NCBI GenBank assembly: GCA_902604695.1
Contig: CACKZT010000007.1
Location: forward strand, 1 to 43,898
Direction of reading: 5' to 3'
DNA length: 43,898 nt
Source: an uncultured Pelagibacteraceae bacterium
Lineage (GTDB): Bacteria; Pseudomonadota; Alphaproteobacteria; Pelagibacterales; Pelagibacteraceae
Positions within the stretch are counted from its first letter, which is position 1. Each line of letters starts with the position of its first letter. This document shows positions 10,825 through 19,514 of this stretch, piece by piece. Position numbers and translations under genes: made by a program. Below the pieces are notes generated by a model. That model saw nothing but the letters and a program-made list of their open reading frames with translations. It searched no databases and was not told the origin of the DNA.

Positions 10825-12659
10825 TGGACAGTTTAGAATTAGGAAAAAAAATAATAAAAGATAAAATACCTTTGATATCTAAAAATCCTGGAGTTTATAA
10901 AATGTTAAGTTCTACAGGAGAAATACTTTATATAGGTAAAGCAAAAAATATACCTAACAGACTTAAAAGTTACGTAACCGACTCAAATTTGCCTATAAGA
11001 ACTGAAAGAATGTTATCTCTAACTCATAATCTTGAGACTACAACTACTAATAATGAAAGTGAGGCACTGCTATTAGAAGCAAATTTAATAAAGAAGCATA
11101 AACCAAGGTATAATATTCTTTTGAGAGATGATAAGTCTTTTCCTTATATCTATATCGGCAATAAAGATAAATGGCCTCAATTAACAAAGTTAAGAGGAAA
11201 AAAATCTAAATCTGGATATTATTTTGGACCTTTTGCTTCTATAGGTTCAGCTAACTGGACTATTAAAATATTACAAAAAATTTTTCAGCTAAGGGTTTGT
11301 GATGACACAGTTTTTAAAAATAGAGAGAGACCATGTATACTTTATCAAATTAAAAGATGTTCTGCCCCTTGCGTGAAACATGTAACAGAAAAAGAATATT
11401 TATCTACTGTGAATGATGCTATTGATTTTATATCTGGCAAATCAAGAAGAATTCAAAAAAATTTATCTAAGGAAATGGAAAAGGCAAGTAAAGATCTTGA
11501 TTATGAAAAAGCAGCAATTGCAAGAGATAGGATAAAGGCTTTAACTCAAATACAAACTTCTCAAAAAATTAATCAAACTAATTTAAATGAAGCAGATGTA
11601 ATAAGTATTTATAAAGAAACAGGTAAGACTTGCATCCAGGTTTTCTTTTTTAGATCTAAACAGAACTGGGGTAATCAGGCATTTTATCCTAAACATGATC
11701 CAGATGATACAATTAAAGATATTCTTTCCTCTTTTATATCTCAATTTTATGAAAATAAAACAATACCAATACTTATTATAACTAATTATGAGGTTGGTGA
11801 AAAAATTTTGCTAGAAAAAACATTTTCAAATAAAGAAAACAAAAAAGTTATAATAAAAAAAGCTAAGTCTAAAAATGAAATAAATATTTCTAAGCTTGCA
11901 GAGAAAAATGCAAAACAAGCCTTAACTCAAAAACTTATACAGTCAGATACAAATAATAATTTAATAGAAAACTTGGCAAAAAAATTCAAACTTAATAATA
12001 ATATTGATTTGATTGAAGTTTATGACAATAGTCATATTCAAGGATCAGACTCTATTGGAGCTTTAATTTGTTTTGGAAATGAAGGTTTTGTTAAAAAAAG
12101 ATATAGAAAGTTTAATATTAAGGACAATAAAATTAAAGGAGATGATTATGGAATGATGAAAGAAGTTTTGTTTAGAAGATTTTCGAAAGCTGTTAAAGAA
12201 AAATCTGGATCACTTTCTCTACCCGATTTAGTTATGATTGATGGGGGGAAAGGACAATACTCTGTATCAAGGGAAGTTTTAAACGAACTTGGATTACATG
12301 ATTTGCCTATTTTAGCAATAGCAAAAGGCAAGAGAAGAAACGCTGGTGAGGAAAAAATTTACTATGAAAATAAAGAATTTATTTTAAATAAAAATGATCC
12401 CCTGTTGTTCTTTATTCAAAGATTAAGAGATGAAGCACACAGATTTGCTATAAGCACTCATAGAGCAAAAAGAAAGAAAAACTTAAGTAAATCTTTGCTT
12501 GATCAAATTCAAGGAATTGGTCGACAAAGGAAAAGAGCTCTATTAAATCATTTTGGGTCTGCTCGAGCAGTAGAATCTGCAAGTTTTGATGATTTAAAAT
12601 CTGTTGAAGGAATAGAAGACAGCATAGCAAAGAAAATATATAATTATTTTCACGAATGA
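10824..12659 (+). CDS. uvrC: Excinuclease ABC subunit C
   Basis: Dual-incision nuclease of nucleotide excision repair. The 611-residue protein has an N-terminal GIY-YIG domain ([21 protein letters not shown], about residues 22-42), a Cys-bearing segment ([15 protein letters not shown]), a UVR domain ([27 protein letters not shown]), an RNase H-like endonuclease domain ([24 protein letters not shown]) and a C-terminal helix-hairpin-helix pair ([21 protein letters not shown]). Length is normal. It overlaps pgsA by four bases (ATGA). The uvrC-pgsA pairing is common in proteobacteria. Confidence 0.98.
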   Translation: MDSLELGKKIIKDKIPLISKNPGVYKMLSSTGEILYIGKAKNIPNRLKSYVTDSNLPIRTERMLSLTHNLETTTTNNESEALLLEANLIKKHKPRYNILLRDDKSFPYIYIGNKDKWPQLTKLRGKKSKSGYYFGPFASIGSANWTIKILQKIFQLRVCDDTVFKNRERPCILYQIKRCSAPCVKHVTEKEYLSTVNDAIDFISGKSRRIQKNLSKEMEKASKDLDYEKAAIARDRIKALTQIQTSQKINQTNLNEADVISIYKETGKTCIQVFFFRSKQNWGNQAFYPKHDPDDTIKDILSSFISQFYENKTIPILIITNYEVGEKILLEKTFSNKENKKVIIKKAKSKNEINISKLAEKNAKQALTQKLIQSDTNNNLIENLAKKFKLNNNIDLIEVYDNSHIQGSDSIGALICFGNEGFVKKRYRKFNIKDNKIKGDDYGMMKEVLFRRFSKAVKEKSGSLSLPDLVMIDGGKGQYSVSREVLNELGLHDLPILAIAKGKRRNAGEEKIYYENKEFILNKNDPLLFFIQRLRDEAHRFAISTHRAKRKKNLSKSLLDQIQGIGRQRKRALLNHFGSARAVESASFDDLKSVEGIEDSIAKKIYNYFHE

Positions 12660-13240
12660 ATATTAAAATTCCAAATATATTAACTATTGGGAGAATTATA
12701 ATTGTTCCAATTTTTGTTGTAACTTTTTTTATTCCAGGTTTTTTTGGTGAATTAATACCCTTTTTTTTATTTGTTCTAGCTAGCTTTACTGACTATCTTG
12801 ATGGTCTCTTAGCTAGATTGTTTAAAGAGGAGTCTAAACTCGGGGAACTTCTTGATCCTATAGCGGATAAAATTTTAGTTTCAGCAGCTTTAATTTTACT
12901 TGTGATGAATGGTACAATAAAAAATTATGAAGTGATCGCAGCAATTATAATATTGACTAGGGAAATTCTTATATCCGGATTAAGGGAATTTTTAGCAAAA
13001 ATTAACGTAGCTATGCCGGTTACAGGTTTATCTAAATTGAAAACTTTTATTCAGATGTTATCTATTTCAATCTTATTAACGGGAGATACTGGAAATAAAA
13101 TAATTAATTTTCAAGATTATAATGCTCAAACCATAGGGCTTATTCTTTTGTGGCTATCTGCTTTTCTTACTTTGTACACTGGGTATGATTATCTAATCAA
13201 AGGGATAGATCACGCAATAGAAGAAGACAAAAAAAATTAA
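12656..13240 (+). CDS. pgsA: CDP-diacylglycerol-glycerol-3-phosphate 3-phosphatidyltransferase
   Basis: Membrane enzyme that makes phosphatidylglycerophosphate, the first step to phosphatidylglycerol. The 194-residue protein carries the CDP-alcohol phosphatidyltransferase signature D46-x2-DG-x2-AR-x8-G-x3-D-x3-D71 (from [12 protein letters not shown] through LLDPIADK). Several hydrophobic segments span residues 8-45, 72-100 and 120-185. It follows uvrC with a four-base overlap and ends head-on against ilvE: the palindrome TTAA at 13237-13240 holds both stop codons. Confidence 0.95.
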   Translation: MNIKIPNILTIGRIIIVPIFVVTFFIPGFFGELIPFFLFVLASFTDYLDGLLARLFKEESKLGELLDPIADKILVSAALILLVMNGTIKNYEVIAAIIILTREILISGLREFLAKINVAMPVTGLSKLKTFIQMLSISILLTGDTGNKIINFQDYNAQTIGLILLWLSAFLTLYTGYDYLIKGIDHAIEEDKKN

Positions 13241-14124
13241 GCTGCGGAGTCTTTTCTTACCAAACTTTGATAACTTTTACTTAAATCTGTAATTAATTTA
13301 CAAACTTTAAATTTGGATTCATTTATTTGAGCAACTGGTGTTACTTCTGCAGCTGTTCCAGTTAAAAAACACCCTTCAAAGTTCTTTAATTCATCTGTGG
13401 TTATTTTTCTTTCATTAACTTTAATACCTTTTGATTTAGCTATTGTAATAATTGACCTTCTTGTAATGCCATCTAAAAATGAGTCCGGTATAGGAGTGTG
13501 TAGTTCACCTGAAGGAGTTTTAAAAAAAATATTTGCTCCTGTGGCTTCAGCAATATTCCCTTCGTGATCTAACATAAGTGAGTCGGTATACCCTTGTTTT
13601 TCTGCTTCATGTTTTGAAAGAGTACATATCATATAGAGACCTGCAGCTTTCGTATCCCAAGGAATTGAATTTGGGGATGGTCTTCGCCATGAAGAAATAT
13701 TTAACTTTATACCCTCTAATTTTAACTTAGGATCAAAATAAGATCCCCATTCCCAAGTTGCTATTGCTACATTAGTTTTATTTTTTTGTGCGGATATAGC
13801 CATCATTTCACTTCCTCTCCAAATAACTGGTCTTACATATCCATTCCTAACTTTTTGAACATTAATAATTTTCTTACAAGCTTCATTTATTTGATGAGTA
13901 GAATACGGCACGGTGATACCCATTCGTTTAGCTGAGTAAAACAATCTATCAGTGTGTTCCTCTAGTTTAAAAATTTCTCCATCATAAACTCTCTCACCTT
14001 CAAAAACACAACTTGCATAATGTAACCCATGGTTTAGGACGTGAATTTTAGCATCTGACCAATTAACCAGGTCATTATTAAACCAAATTTTACCTGATCT
14101 TTTATCGTAAGGTATTGTTTCCAT
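13237..14124 (-). CDS. ilvE: Branched-chain amino acid aminotransferase
   Basis: Fold type IV PLP enzyme for the last step of Val, Leu and Ile synthesis (and the first step of their breakdown). The 295-residue protein shows GKIWFNNDLVNWSDAKIHVLNHGLHYASCVFEGERVY (11-47), the Schiff-base lysine K159 in WDTKAAGLYM, the LDHEGNIAEATGANIFF segment and FLTGTAAEVTPV near the C-terminus. It stands alone on the minus strand, divergent from the MarR-type gene (80 bases between start codons) and convergent with pgsA. Length matches the family. Confidence 0.96.
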   Translation of the reverse strand: METIPYDKRSGKIWFNNDLVNWSDAKIHVLNHGLHYASCVFEGERVYDGEIFKLEEHTDRLFYSAKRMGITVPYSTHQINEACKKIINVQKVRNGYVRPVIWRGSEMMAISAQKNKTNVAIATWEWGSYFDPKLKLEGIKLNISSWRRPSPNSIPWDTKAAGLYMICTLSKHEAEKQGYTDSLMLDHEGNIAEATGANIFFKTPSGELHTPIPDSFLDGITRRSIITIAKSKGIKVNERKITTDELKNFEGCFLTGTAAEVTPVAQINESKFKVCKLITDLSKSYQSLVRKDSAA

Positions 14125-14164
14125 AAAAAAAATTAGAATAGACGATTTTTTTGTTACAAAAAAG

Positions 14165-14185
14165 TATATTTCTTATTAGAATAAG
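14165..14185 (+). promoter_or_regulatory. Candidate operator and promoter for the MarR-type gene
   Basis: The 80-base gap between ilvE and the MarR-type gene holds a 6-bp inverted repeat, CTTATT-AG-AATAAG, at 14172-14185, preceded by TATATT (14165-14170) and TTGTTA (14151-14156). TTGTTA-N17-TATTAG would place a -10 inside the palindrome. MarR proteins typically bind short palindromes over their own promoters, so autorepression is plausible. This is pattern inference only. Confidence 0.35.
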
Positions 14186-14204
14186 TCAATATAACTTACC
14201 AATT

Positions 14205-14648
14205 ATGAAAGAGCTACTATATCTCAAAGATGAACAAATTAAGGATTTTATTCAGTTGCTGTTTTATGCTTATAGAGAAACTGTTTCTGATCCAAAAGAA
14301 ATCCTATCAAAAAAATTTTTTGGCCCCGCTCATTTGAGAGCGATCAACCTAATTGAAAGAAATCCAGGAATAAGTTTAAGTGAACTCATGTTTAAGCTAA
14401 AAGTAACAAAACAAAGTTTAAATAGAGTGTTAAGAGATTTGATTAAAAATAAAATGATCAAACAAATCAAAGATGATAATGATACTAGAAAAAAAAACTT
14501 ATTTTTGGATAAAGAAGGTAAAATTTTTTTTGATAAAGTTTATCAATCACAAAAGAAAAGAATATTTAACGCACTTAAAAAATCTGAACCTGACTCAGTG
14601 ATCAAATTTAAAAATGTACTTACGGAAATAATAAATGGAAAAAGATAA
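14205..14648 (+). CDS. MarR-family transcriptional regulator (PetP-like)
   Basis: A 147-residue winged-helix regulator. The helix-turn-helix lies in NPGISLSELMFKLKVTKQSLNRVLRDLIKNKMI, followed by the wing DDNDTRKKNLFLDKEGK. I place the start at ATG 14205; earlier in-frame codons from 14151 would run through the predicted promoter. The stop overlaps the next gene, a response regulator, by 14 bases. A MarR gene directly before an OmpR-type regulator and near ilvE recalls petP-petR of Rhodobacter, which are needed for cytochrome bc1 formation there. The identity as PetP is inference. The ligand is unknown. Confidence 0.85.
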   Translation: MKELLYLKDEQIKDFIQLLFYAYRETVSDPKEILSKKFFGPAHLRAINLIERNPGISLSELMFKLKVTKQSLNRVLRDLIKNKMIKQIKDDNDTRKKNLFLDKEGKIFFDKVYQSQKKRIFNALKKSEPDSVIKFKNVLTEIINGKR

Positions 14649-15312
14649 AAAACATATTTTAGTTGTAGATGATGATGATAGAATTAGAGAGTTAATAAAA
14701 CAATATCTGGATGATAACGATTTTATGGTTTCTACAGCCGTTGACTCGGAAGATGCAAAAAAACAATTGGAAAGATTTATTTTTGATTTTATCATCCTAG
14801 ATGTAATGATGCCAGGCCAGAATGGATTTGAACTTACTAAAGAAATTAAAAGAAAAATGACTGTTCCAATTATTCTTTTGACAGCAAAAGGAGAGGTAGA
14901 AAATAGAATACAAGGTTTAGAGTTAGGTGCTGACGATTACTTAGCGAAACCTTTTGAGCCGAAAGAACTTTTACTCAGAATTAAAAATATAATTTCGAAA
15001 ACAAATAAATTAAATCTTAAAAAGAAATATAAAATTGGTGAAGCTGAAATAGATTTGAATAAAATGAATATAAATTTTAAAAGTAAAAATTTTAAACTTA
15101 ATACTGTTGAAAAAAAGGTTTTAGCGGAAATGTTAGCTAAACCTGGGGAAACTTTTTCCAGAATTAGAATGAGTGAGATCTCAGGAATATCACAAGAAAG
15201 ATCTATAGATGTAATGATCACAAGGCTTAGACAAAAAATTGAGTCAAATCCAAAAAAACCGAAATATTTACAAACAATTAGGGGGTCAGGTTATGTACTT
15301 TGGGTTGAATAA
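14635..15312 (+). CDS. OmpR/PhoB-type response regulator (PetR-like)
   Basis: A 225-residue response regulator. The receiver domain has the acidic cluster DDDD (12-15), phosphoacceptor D56 in FIILDVMMPGQNG, LLTAKGE and the lysine of DDYLAKPFEP. The C-terminal half is an OmpR-type winged helix ending in MITRLRQKIESNPKKPKYLQTIRGSGYVL. Its start overlaps the MarR-type gene and its end overlaps the histidine kinase start by 20 bases, so all three are likely one operon. Candidate names are ompR (with an envZ-like kinase) or petR; the sequence alone does not decide. Confidence 0.93.
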   Translation: MEKDKKHILVVDDDDRIRELIKQYLDDNDFMVSTAVDSEDAKKQLERFIFDFIILDVMMPGQNGFELTKEIKRKMTVPIILLTAKGEVENRIQGLELGADDYLAKPFEPKELLLRIKNIISKTNKLNLKKKYKIGEAEIDLNKMNINFKSKNFKLNTVEKKVLAEMLAKPGETFSRIRMSEISGISQERSIDVMITRLRQKIESNPKKPKYLQTIRGSGYVLWVE

Positions 15313-16612
15313 AATATTTAGAAAAATATTTCCTAAAACACTATTTTATAGATCGCTAATAATTGTTGCAGCTCCAACTATTATTTTACAGCTTATCATT
15401 ACTATTGTTTTTTTTGATAGTATTTGGATAAAAGCAAACAAAGGAATGGTAAGATCACTTGTTTCTCAACTTAAAATTATAAATGAAGTTTACAACAATA
15501 ATAAAACAAATTTAGATTATTTTACTGATAGTTATAAAAATAATTTTAGCTTTGAAATAGATATTCAAAAAGGTATTTTACCAACTGTTAGTGCAGAAAG
15601 AAAATTTAGCCCTATGGATAGATCTCTACGAAGAGAACTTAAGTCAATATTTGGAAGTGAAAATTATTGGTTTAATACATCAAAATATAAAAAAGCTGTA
15701 GAAGTTCAAATAAGAAACGGTGATGAAGTTATAAAATTTCTTTTCCCAAAAGAGCAGATAACAACTTCTTCGGTGAGACTTTTTTTGCTTTGGATTACTC
15801 TACCCTCTTTTGTCTTAATTCTTATTGCTATATTGTTTTTAAAAAACCAAACAAGACCTATAGTGAATTTGGCAAGAGCGGCTGAAAGATTTGGAAAAGG
15901 TGATTATGTAAATGATTTCAGAGCCTCAGGAGCTTCTGAAGTAAGAAAAGCATCCTATGAATTTGATAGGATGATTAAGAGAATAAATCGGCACCTTAAT
16001 CAAAGGTCTGAAATGCTTTCGGGTATCAGTCATGATTTAAGAACACCTTTAACTCGTTTAAAGCTTCAATTAGCTATGTTAAATCAAAAAGATATCTCGC
16101 TTGAAATGTCAAAAGACATAGATGAAATGGAAAAAATGTTAAATACTTATCTACAATTTGCAAAAACTCAAGCCCAAGAAGAGTCTATTGCAATAAATAT
16201 TAATGAATTTTTCCTAGAAATTAAAAATGAGATTAACAATAAAAATTTTATTTTAAAACTAGATGAAAAAGATACGGTGTTGGTTGCTCGTAAAAATGCT
16301 TTAAAAAGATGCTTTGATAATTTAATTCAGAATGGGCTTACTTATGGTAAAAACGTGTATGTAAGCGTAAGTAAGACTATTAATAGACTCATAATAATTG
16401 TTGAAGATGACGGGCCTGGAGTTCCACAAGAAGAATATAAAAATATTTTTAAACCTTTCTATAGATTGGATAAAAGTAGAGGGTTAAATAAATCAGGGGT
16501 AGGACTCGGTCTATCAATTGTGGAAGATATAGTTAGCTCTCATGGAGGAAGTATTCAATTATCAGAAAGCACATATAAAGGTTTGCAAATTAAAGTTTTT
16601 TTACCTTTTTAA
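15293..16612 (+). CDS. Sensor histidine kinase (EnvZ-like)
   Basis: Membrane sensor kinase, 439 residues from ATG 15293, which follows a purine-rich GGGGGTCAGG. Membrane segments lie at about residues 21-42 and 162-183 and flank a periplasmic sensor region of about 120 residues. A HAMP linker (NQTRPIVNLARAAERFGKGD) is followed by the dimerisation/phosphoacceptor helix with H247 in GISHDLRTPLTRLKLQ. The ATPase domain has the N box CFDNLIQNGLTYG, G1 EDDGPGVP, F box FKPFYRLD and G2 GVGLGLSIV. It is almost certainly the partner of the upstream response regulator. An earlier TTG at 15239 would add 18 residues deep inside the regulator gene. The 3' end overlaps ubiK, in the opposite direction, by 12 bases. 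Confidence 0.92.
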   Translation: MYFGLNKIFRKIFPKTLFYRSLIIVAAPTIILQLIITIVFFDSIWIKANKGMVRSLVSQLKIINEVYNNNKTNLDYFTDSYKNNFSFEIDIQKGILPTVSAERKFSPMDRSLRRELKSIFGSENYWFNTSKYKKAVEVQIRNGDEVIKFLFPKEQITTSSVRLFLLWITLPSFVLILIAILFLKNQTRPIVNLARAAERFGKGDYVNDFRASGASEVRKASYEFDRMIKRINRHLNQRSEMLSGISHDLRTPLTRLKLQLAMLNQKDISLEMSKDIDEMEKMLNTYLQFAKTQAQEESIAININEFFLEIKNEINNKNFILKLDEKDTVLVARKNALKRCFDNLIQNGLTYGKNVYVSVSKTINRLIIIVEDDGPGVPQEEYKNIFKPFYRLDKSRGLNKSGVGLGLSIVEDIVSSHGGSIQLSESTYKGLQIKVFLPF

Positions 16613-16831
16613 TTTTTTTTTCTTAAGCTTTTCTATTTCTTTTTCTTGTTTTTGAACTATTTTTTTTAAAACTTCAAATTCCTCTCTTGAAACTAGCTGA
16701 AGTTTATCTAAAAAATTATCCTTTTTAAACTTTAAATTATTTAAAATTTCATTCTTAGCATCCATAGTAGTCAAAATACCGTTTTCTGCCAGACTTGATA
16801 AAATTTTAAATAATTTTTCAGATTTGCTCAT
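16601..16831 (-). CDS. ubiK: UbiK-like accessory factor (BMFP domain)
   Basis: A 76-residue protein of the YqiC/UbiK (BMFP, DUF526) family. The C-terminal half is the family's coiled coil, LVSREEFEVLKKIVQKQEKEIEKLKKKKLKR, with heptad-spaced Val, Leu and Ile; the N-terminal half is a predicted amphipathic helix. In E. coli UbiK aids ubiquinone synthesis under air, partnering UbiJ. The gene stands alone, convergent with the kinase and divergent from lgt. The family call rests on the SREEFEV segment and size. Confidence 0.8.
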   Translation of the reverse strand: MSKSEKLFKILSSLAENGILTTMDAKNEILNNLKFKKDNFLDKLQLVSREEFEVLKKIVQKQEKEIEKLKKKKLKR

Positions 16832-16868
16832 AATTGATCTTAATTGATAAGAAAAATAATATCAATTA
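16831..16868. promoter_or_regulatory. Repeated TAATTGAT boxes between ubiK and lgt
   Basis: TAATTGAT occurs at 16831-16838 and 16841-16848, and its reverse complement ATCAATTA at 16861-16868, so the box centres are 10 and 20 bases apart. The second and third form a 9-bp inverted repeat with a 10-base loop. TTGATA at 16844 with TATGTT at 16867 (spacer 17) could be the lgt promoter. The spacing suggests an operator on one face of the helix, but the bases are common in this genome. Confidence 0.3.
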
Positions 16869-16884
16869 TGTTATAAGACTATTG

Positions 16885-17667
16885 ATGTACATTCATAATT
16901 TGAACCCTGTTTTAGTAAACCTCGGAATTTTTGAAATAAGATGGTACTCATTGGCCTATATTCTTGGAATTCTCTTGGGTTGGTGGTTAGGTAAAAAATT
17001 ATTAAGTAAAAAAAATTTCAAAATAAATCAAGATTTTAAAGTAAATTTTTTTGATGACTTTATCTCATACATAATAGTTTCTATTATTCTTGGAGGCAGA
17101 ATAGGTTATGTGATCTTCTATAATCTTAATTATTATATAAATAATCCAGTAGACATATTTAAGATATGGGAAGGAGGAATGTCATTTCACGGCGCATTAA
17201 TTGGTATTGTTATTGGAACTTATTTTTTTTCTAAAAAAAAAAATCTAGCCCCATTGATGTTGCTTGATATTGTTGCTTGTGTTTCTCCAATTGGTTTGTT
17301 TTTTGGAAGGATTGCTAATTTTATAAATGCAGAACTTTATGGTAAAACATCTGATGTATATTGGTCGGTAATATTTCCAACGGTTGATAATTTACCTCGC
17401 CATCCTTCACAAATTTATGAGGCTCTACTAGAAGGTGTTGGATTATTTGTAATTATTAATTTTGTTAATTTCAAAAATAATTTAAAAACTGGTGTTTGTT
17501 CAAGTTTATTTTTAATCTTATACGGTATTTTTAGAATTTTTGCTGAACAATTTAGAGAGCCAGATATACAAATTGGCTATCTATTAAATTTTATTAGCAT
17601 GGGTTCGTCGTTAAGTATTCTTATGATACTTTCTGGAATAATAATGCTTTTTAAAATAAAAAAATGA
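16885..17667 (+). CDS. lgt: Prolipoprotein diacylglyceryl transferase
   Basis: Inner-membrane enzyme that transfers diacylglycerol from phosphatidylglycerol to the lipobox cysteine of prolipoproteins. The 260-residue protein (from ATG 16885) has the family signature GRIANFINAELYG, the earlier GGRIGYVIFYNL, WEGGMSFHGALIG and PRHPSQIYEALLEG, and about seven hydrophobic segments. An upstream in-frame codon at 16834 would add 17 residues not typical of Lgt. It begins an operon with midA-like, pgeF and likely further genes; it overlaps the next gene by four bases (ATGA). Confidence 0.97.
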   Translation: MYIHNLNPVLVNLGIFEIRWYSLAYILGILLGWWLGKKLLSKKNFKINQDFKVNFFDDFISYIIVSIILGGRIGYVIFYNLNYYINNPVDIFKIWEGGMSFHGALIGIVIGTYFFSKKKNLAPLMLLDIVACVSPIGLFFGRIANFINAELYGKTSDVYWSVIFPTVDNLPRHPSQIYEALLEGVGLFVIINFVNFKNNLKTGVCSSLFLILYGIFRIFAEQFREPDIQIGYLLNFISMGSSLSILMILSGIIMLFKIKK

Positions 17668-18725
17668 CAATTATAGAAAATATTTTCAGTAGAAAAAAAA
17701 AACTTTCTATTGAAGAGTTTGTTAATAGGACATTGTATAAAAAAAAAATTGGTTATTATCAAAATAAAAATCCTTTTGGTAAAGATGGAGATTTTATTAC
17801 CTCACCATCCATATCTCCTTTGTTTAGTGAAATGATAGGAATTTGGATTATTAATTTTTGGGAATCTTTGAATAAACCTACTAATTTTAATTTTGTTGAA
17901 CTTGGCCCAGGAAATGGTCAGATGTGTAGGGTAATTAACGATCTATTTCAAAAATTTCCTGAATTTTATAAATCGATAAATATTTTTCTATATGAAAAAA
18001 GTACTACTTTAAAGAAAATTCAAAAAAGAAAAATTAATTCATCTAAAATAAAATGGATATCAAATTTTAATAATCTTAAAAAAGGACCTGTTATTTTTTT
18101 TGGAAATGAGTTTTTTGATGCAATACCAATCAAACAATACGTTAAAAAAAATAATATTTTTTACGAAAAATTTGTTGAAATACAAAAAAAAAATACGCTT
18201 GGAACTATTTTAAAAAAAGCTTCAAAGAAAGATACTGAGGAGATCTTAAAATTTAAAGTATTAAAAAACTTAAATTTTATTGAGTACCCTAAGATGGGAT
18301 TTCAAATATTAAATAAAATAATTAAAGTAATAGAAAGAAAAAAAGGGGGTATATTATTAATTGATTATGGGTATATTAAACAACAAAAAAAAAGCACTCT
18401 TCAATCAATTAAAAATCACAAAAAACAAAATTTTTTTGAAAATATTGGTCAGTCTGATATCACTTCTCTAGTTAACTTTAAATTATTAAAAGAGTACTTA
18501 CATAAAAAAGACCTTGATGTTTCAAATATTGTAACGCAAAGTTTTTTTTTAAAGAGAGTTGGCATTTTGAATAGAGCTGAGATTTTATCTAATAAAATGA
18601 GCTTTAGACAAAAAGCTGATTTGTATATCCGTTTAAAAAGACTTTTACATCCAAAAATTATGGGTAATTTATTTAAAGTAATTTTAGCAAGCAAAAATGG
18701 AAAGAAAAAATTGGGATTTAATTAA
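17664..18725 (+). CDS. MidA/NDUFAF7-family SAM-dependent methyltransferase
   Basis: A 353-residue member of the DUF185/MidA family, whose mitochondrial relative NDUFAF7 methylates an arginine of a complex I subunit during assembly. Family landmarks are KKIGYYQNKNPFGKDGDFITSPSISPLFSEMIG near residues 27-59, the SAM-binding FVELGPGNGQM (about 77-87), FFGNEFFDAIPIKQYV and LLIDYGY. A soluble protein is expected. It sits between lgt and pgeF with four-base and one-base overlaps. A complex I role in this organism is inference from the family. Confidence 0.88.
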   Translation: MTIIENIFSRKKKLSIEEFVNRTLYKKKIGYYQNKNPFGKDGDFITSPSISPLFSEMIGIWIINFWESLNKPTNFNFVELGPGNGQMCRVINDLFQKFPEFYKSINIFLYEKSTTLKKIQKRKINSSKIKWISNFNNLKKGPVIFFGNEFFDAIPIKQYVKKNNIFYEKFVEIQKKNTLGTILKKASKKDTEEILKFKVLKNLNFIEYPKMGFQILNKIIKVIERKKGGILLIDYGYIKQQKKSTLQSIKNHKKQNFFENIGQSDITSLVNFKLLKEYLHKKDLDVSNIVTQSFFLKRVGILNRAEILSNKMSFRQKADLYIRLKRLLHPKIMGNLFKVILASKNGKKKLGFN

Positions 18726-19486
18726 TGTTTTACTCAAAAAAACTTAACGAATTTAATAATTTAAGACATTGTTTTTTTTCTAGAAAAAATGGTTTTTCTA
18801 ATGACATATATAAGAGTTTAAATTGTGGCTTAGGATCAAACGATAAAAAAGAAAATATATTAAAGAATTTAGATTTTGTATCTAAAAGCATGAATGTAAA
18901 AAAAGATAATTTAATATTAATGAATCAAACGCATAGCAAAAATGTAATCTTACTTGATGAAAGAAATATCAAAAATAATAGACTAAACTCTGATGCTTTG
19001 ATCACAAAACTTAATAATGTTGCTATTGCGGTGTTAACAGCTGACTGTGTTCCAATAATTTTATATGACGAATTGAATAAAGTTATTGGTTGTATTCATG
19101 CTGGCTGGAAAGGTGCAAGCTCAGGAATAATAGAAAATACTGTAAAAATGTTTGAAAAAATTAGCGTAAAAACTAAAATTATTGCTGCAGTCGGTCCATG
19201 TATTGGTAATAAAAGTTATGAAGTTGGACTGGATTTCTATAAGAATTTTCTTAGCTCATCTGAGAAGAATAAGGTTTTTTTTAAAAACATACCAAAAAAT
19301 AGATTTCTATTTGATATCAGAGCATATGTGAATGAAAAATTAAAAAATTGCGGGATAAATAATGTTGATAATATTGAATATGATACTTTCAAGGATAATG
19401 AGAATTTTTTTAGCTACAGGAGGTCAAAAAAATTAGATCAACCTGATTATGGTAGGTGTATATCAACAATATGTTTGAAAACCTAA
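18725..19486 (+). CDS. pgeF: Peptidoglycan editing factor PgeF (YfiH/laccase-domain)
   Basis: A 253-residue protein of the YfiH (DUF152) family, once annotated as multicopper polyphenol oxidase; E. coli PgeF is a purine-nucleoside/muropeptide-linked enzyme that keeps L-Ser out of peptidoglycan precursors. The metal-site residues are visible: MNQTHSKNV (His), VLTADCVPIIL (Cys) and CIHAGWKGASSGI (His). The C-terminal segment ENFFSYRRSKKLDQPDYGRCISTI is also typical. It starts in a TAATG junction with the midA-like gene and precedes prs by 28 bases. Confidence 0.92.
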   Translation: MFYSKKLNEFNNLRHCFFSRKNGFSNDIYKSLNCGLGSNDKKENILKNLDFVSKSMNVKKDNLILMNQTHSKNVILLDERNIKNNRLNSDALITKLNNVAIAVLTADCVPIILYDELNKVIGCIHAGWKGASSGIIENTVKMFEKISVKTKIIAAVGPCIGNKSYEVGLDFYKNFLSSSEKNKVFFKNIPKNRFLFDIRAYVNEKLKNCGINNVDNIEYDTFKDNENFFSYRRSKKLDQPDYGRCISTICLKT

Positions 19487-19514
19487 AAAAATAATTGTAT
19501 AAATAATTACTTTC

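Noticed and set aside
14937-15221. A 94-codon minus-strand frame inside the response regulator gene.
   Set aside because: The plus-strand frame encodes clear receiver and winged-helix domains; the minus frame has no family features.
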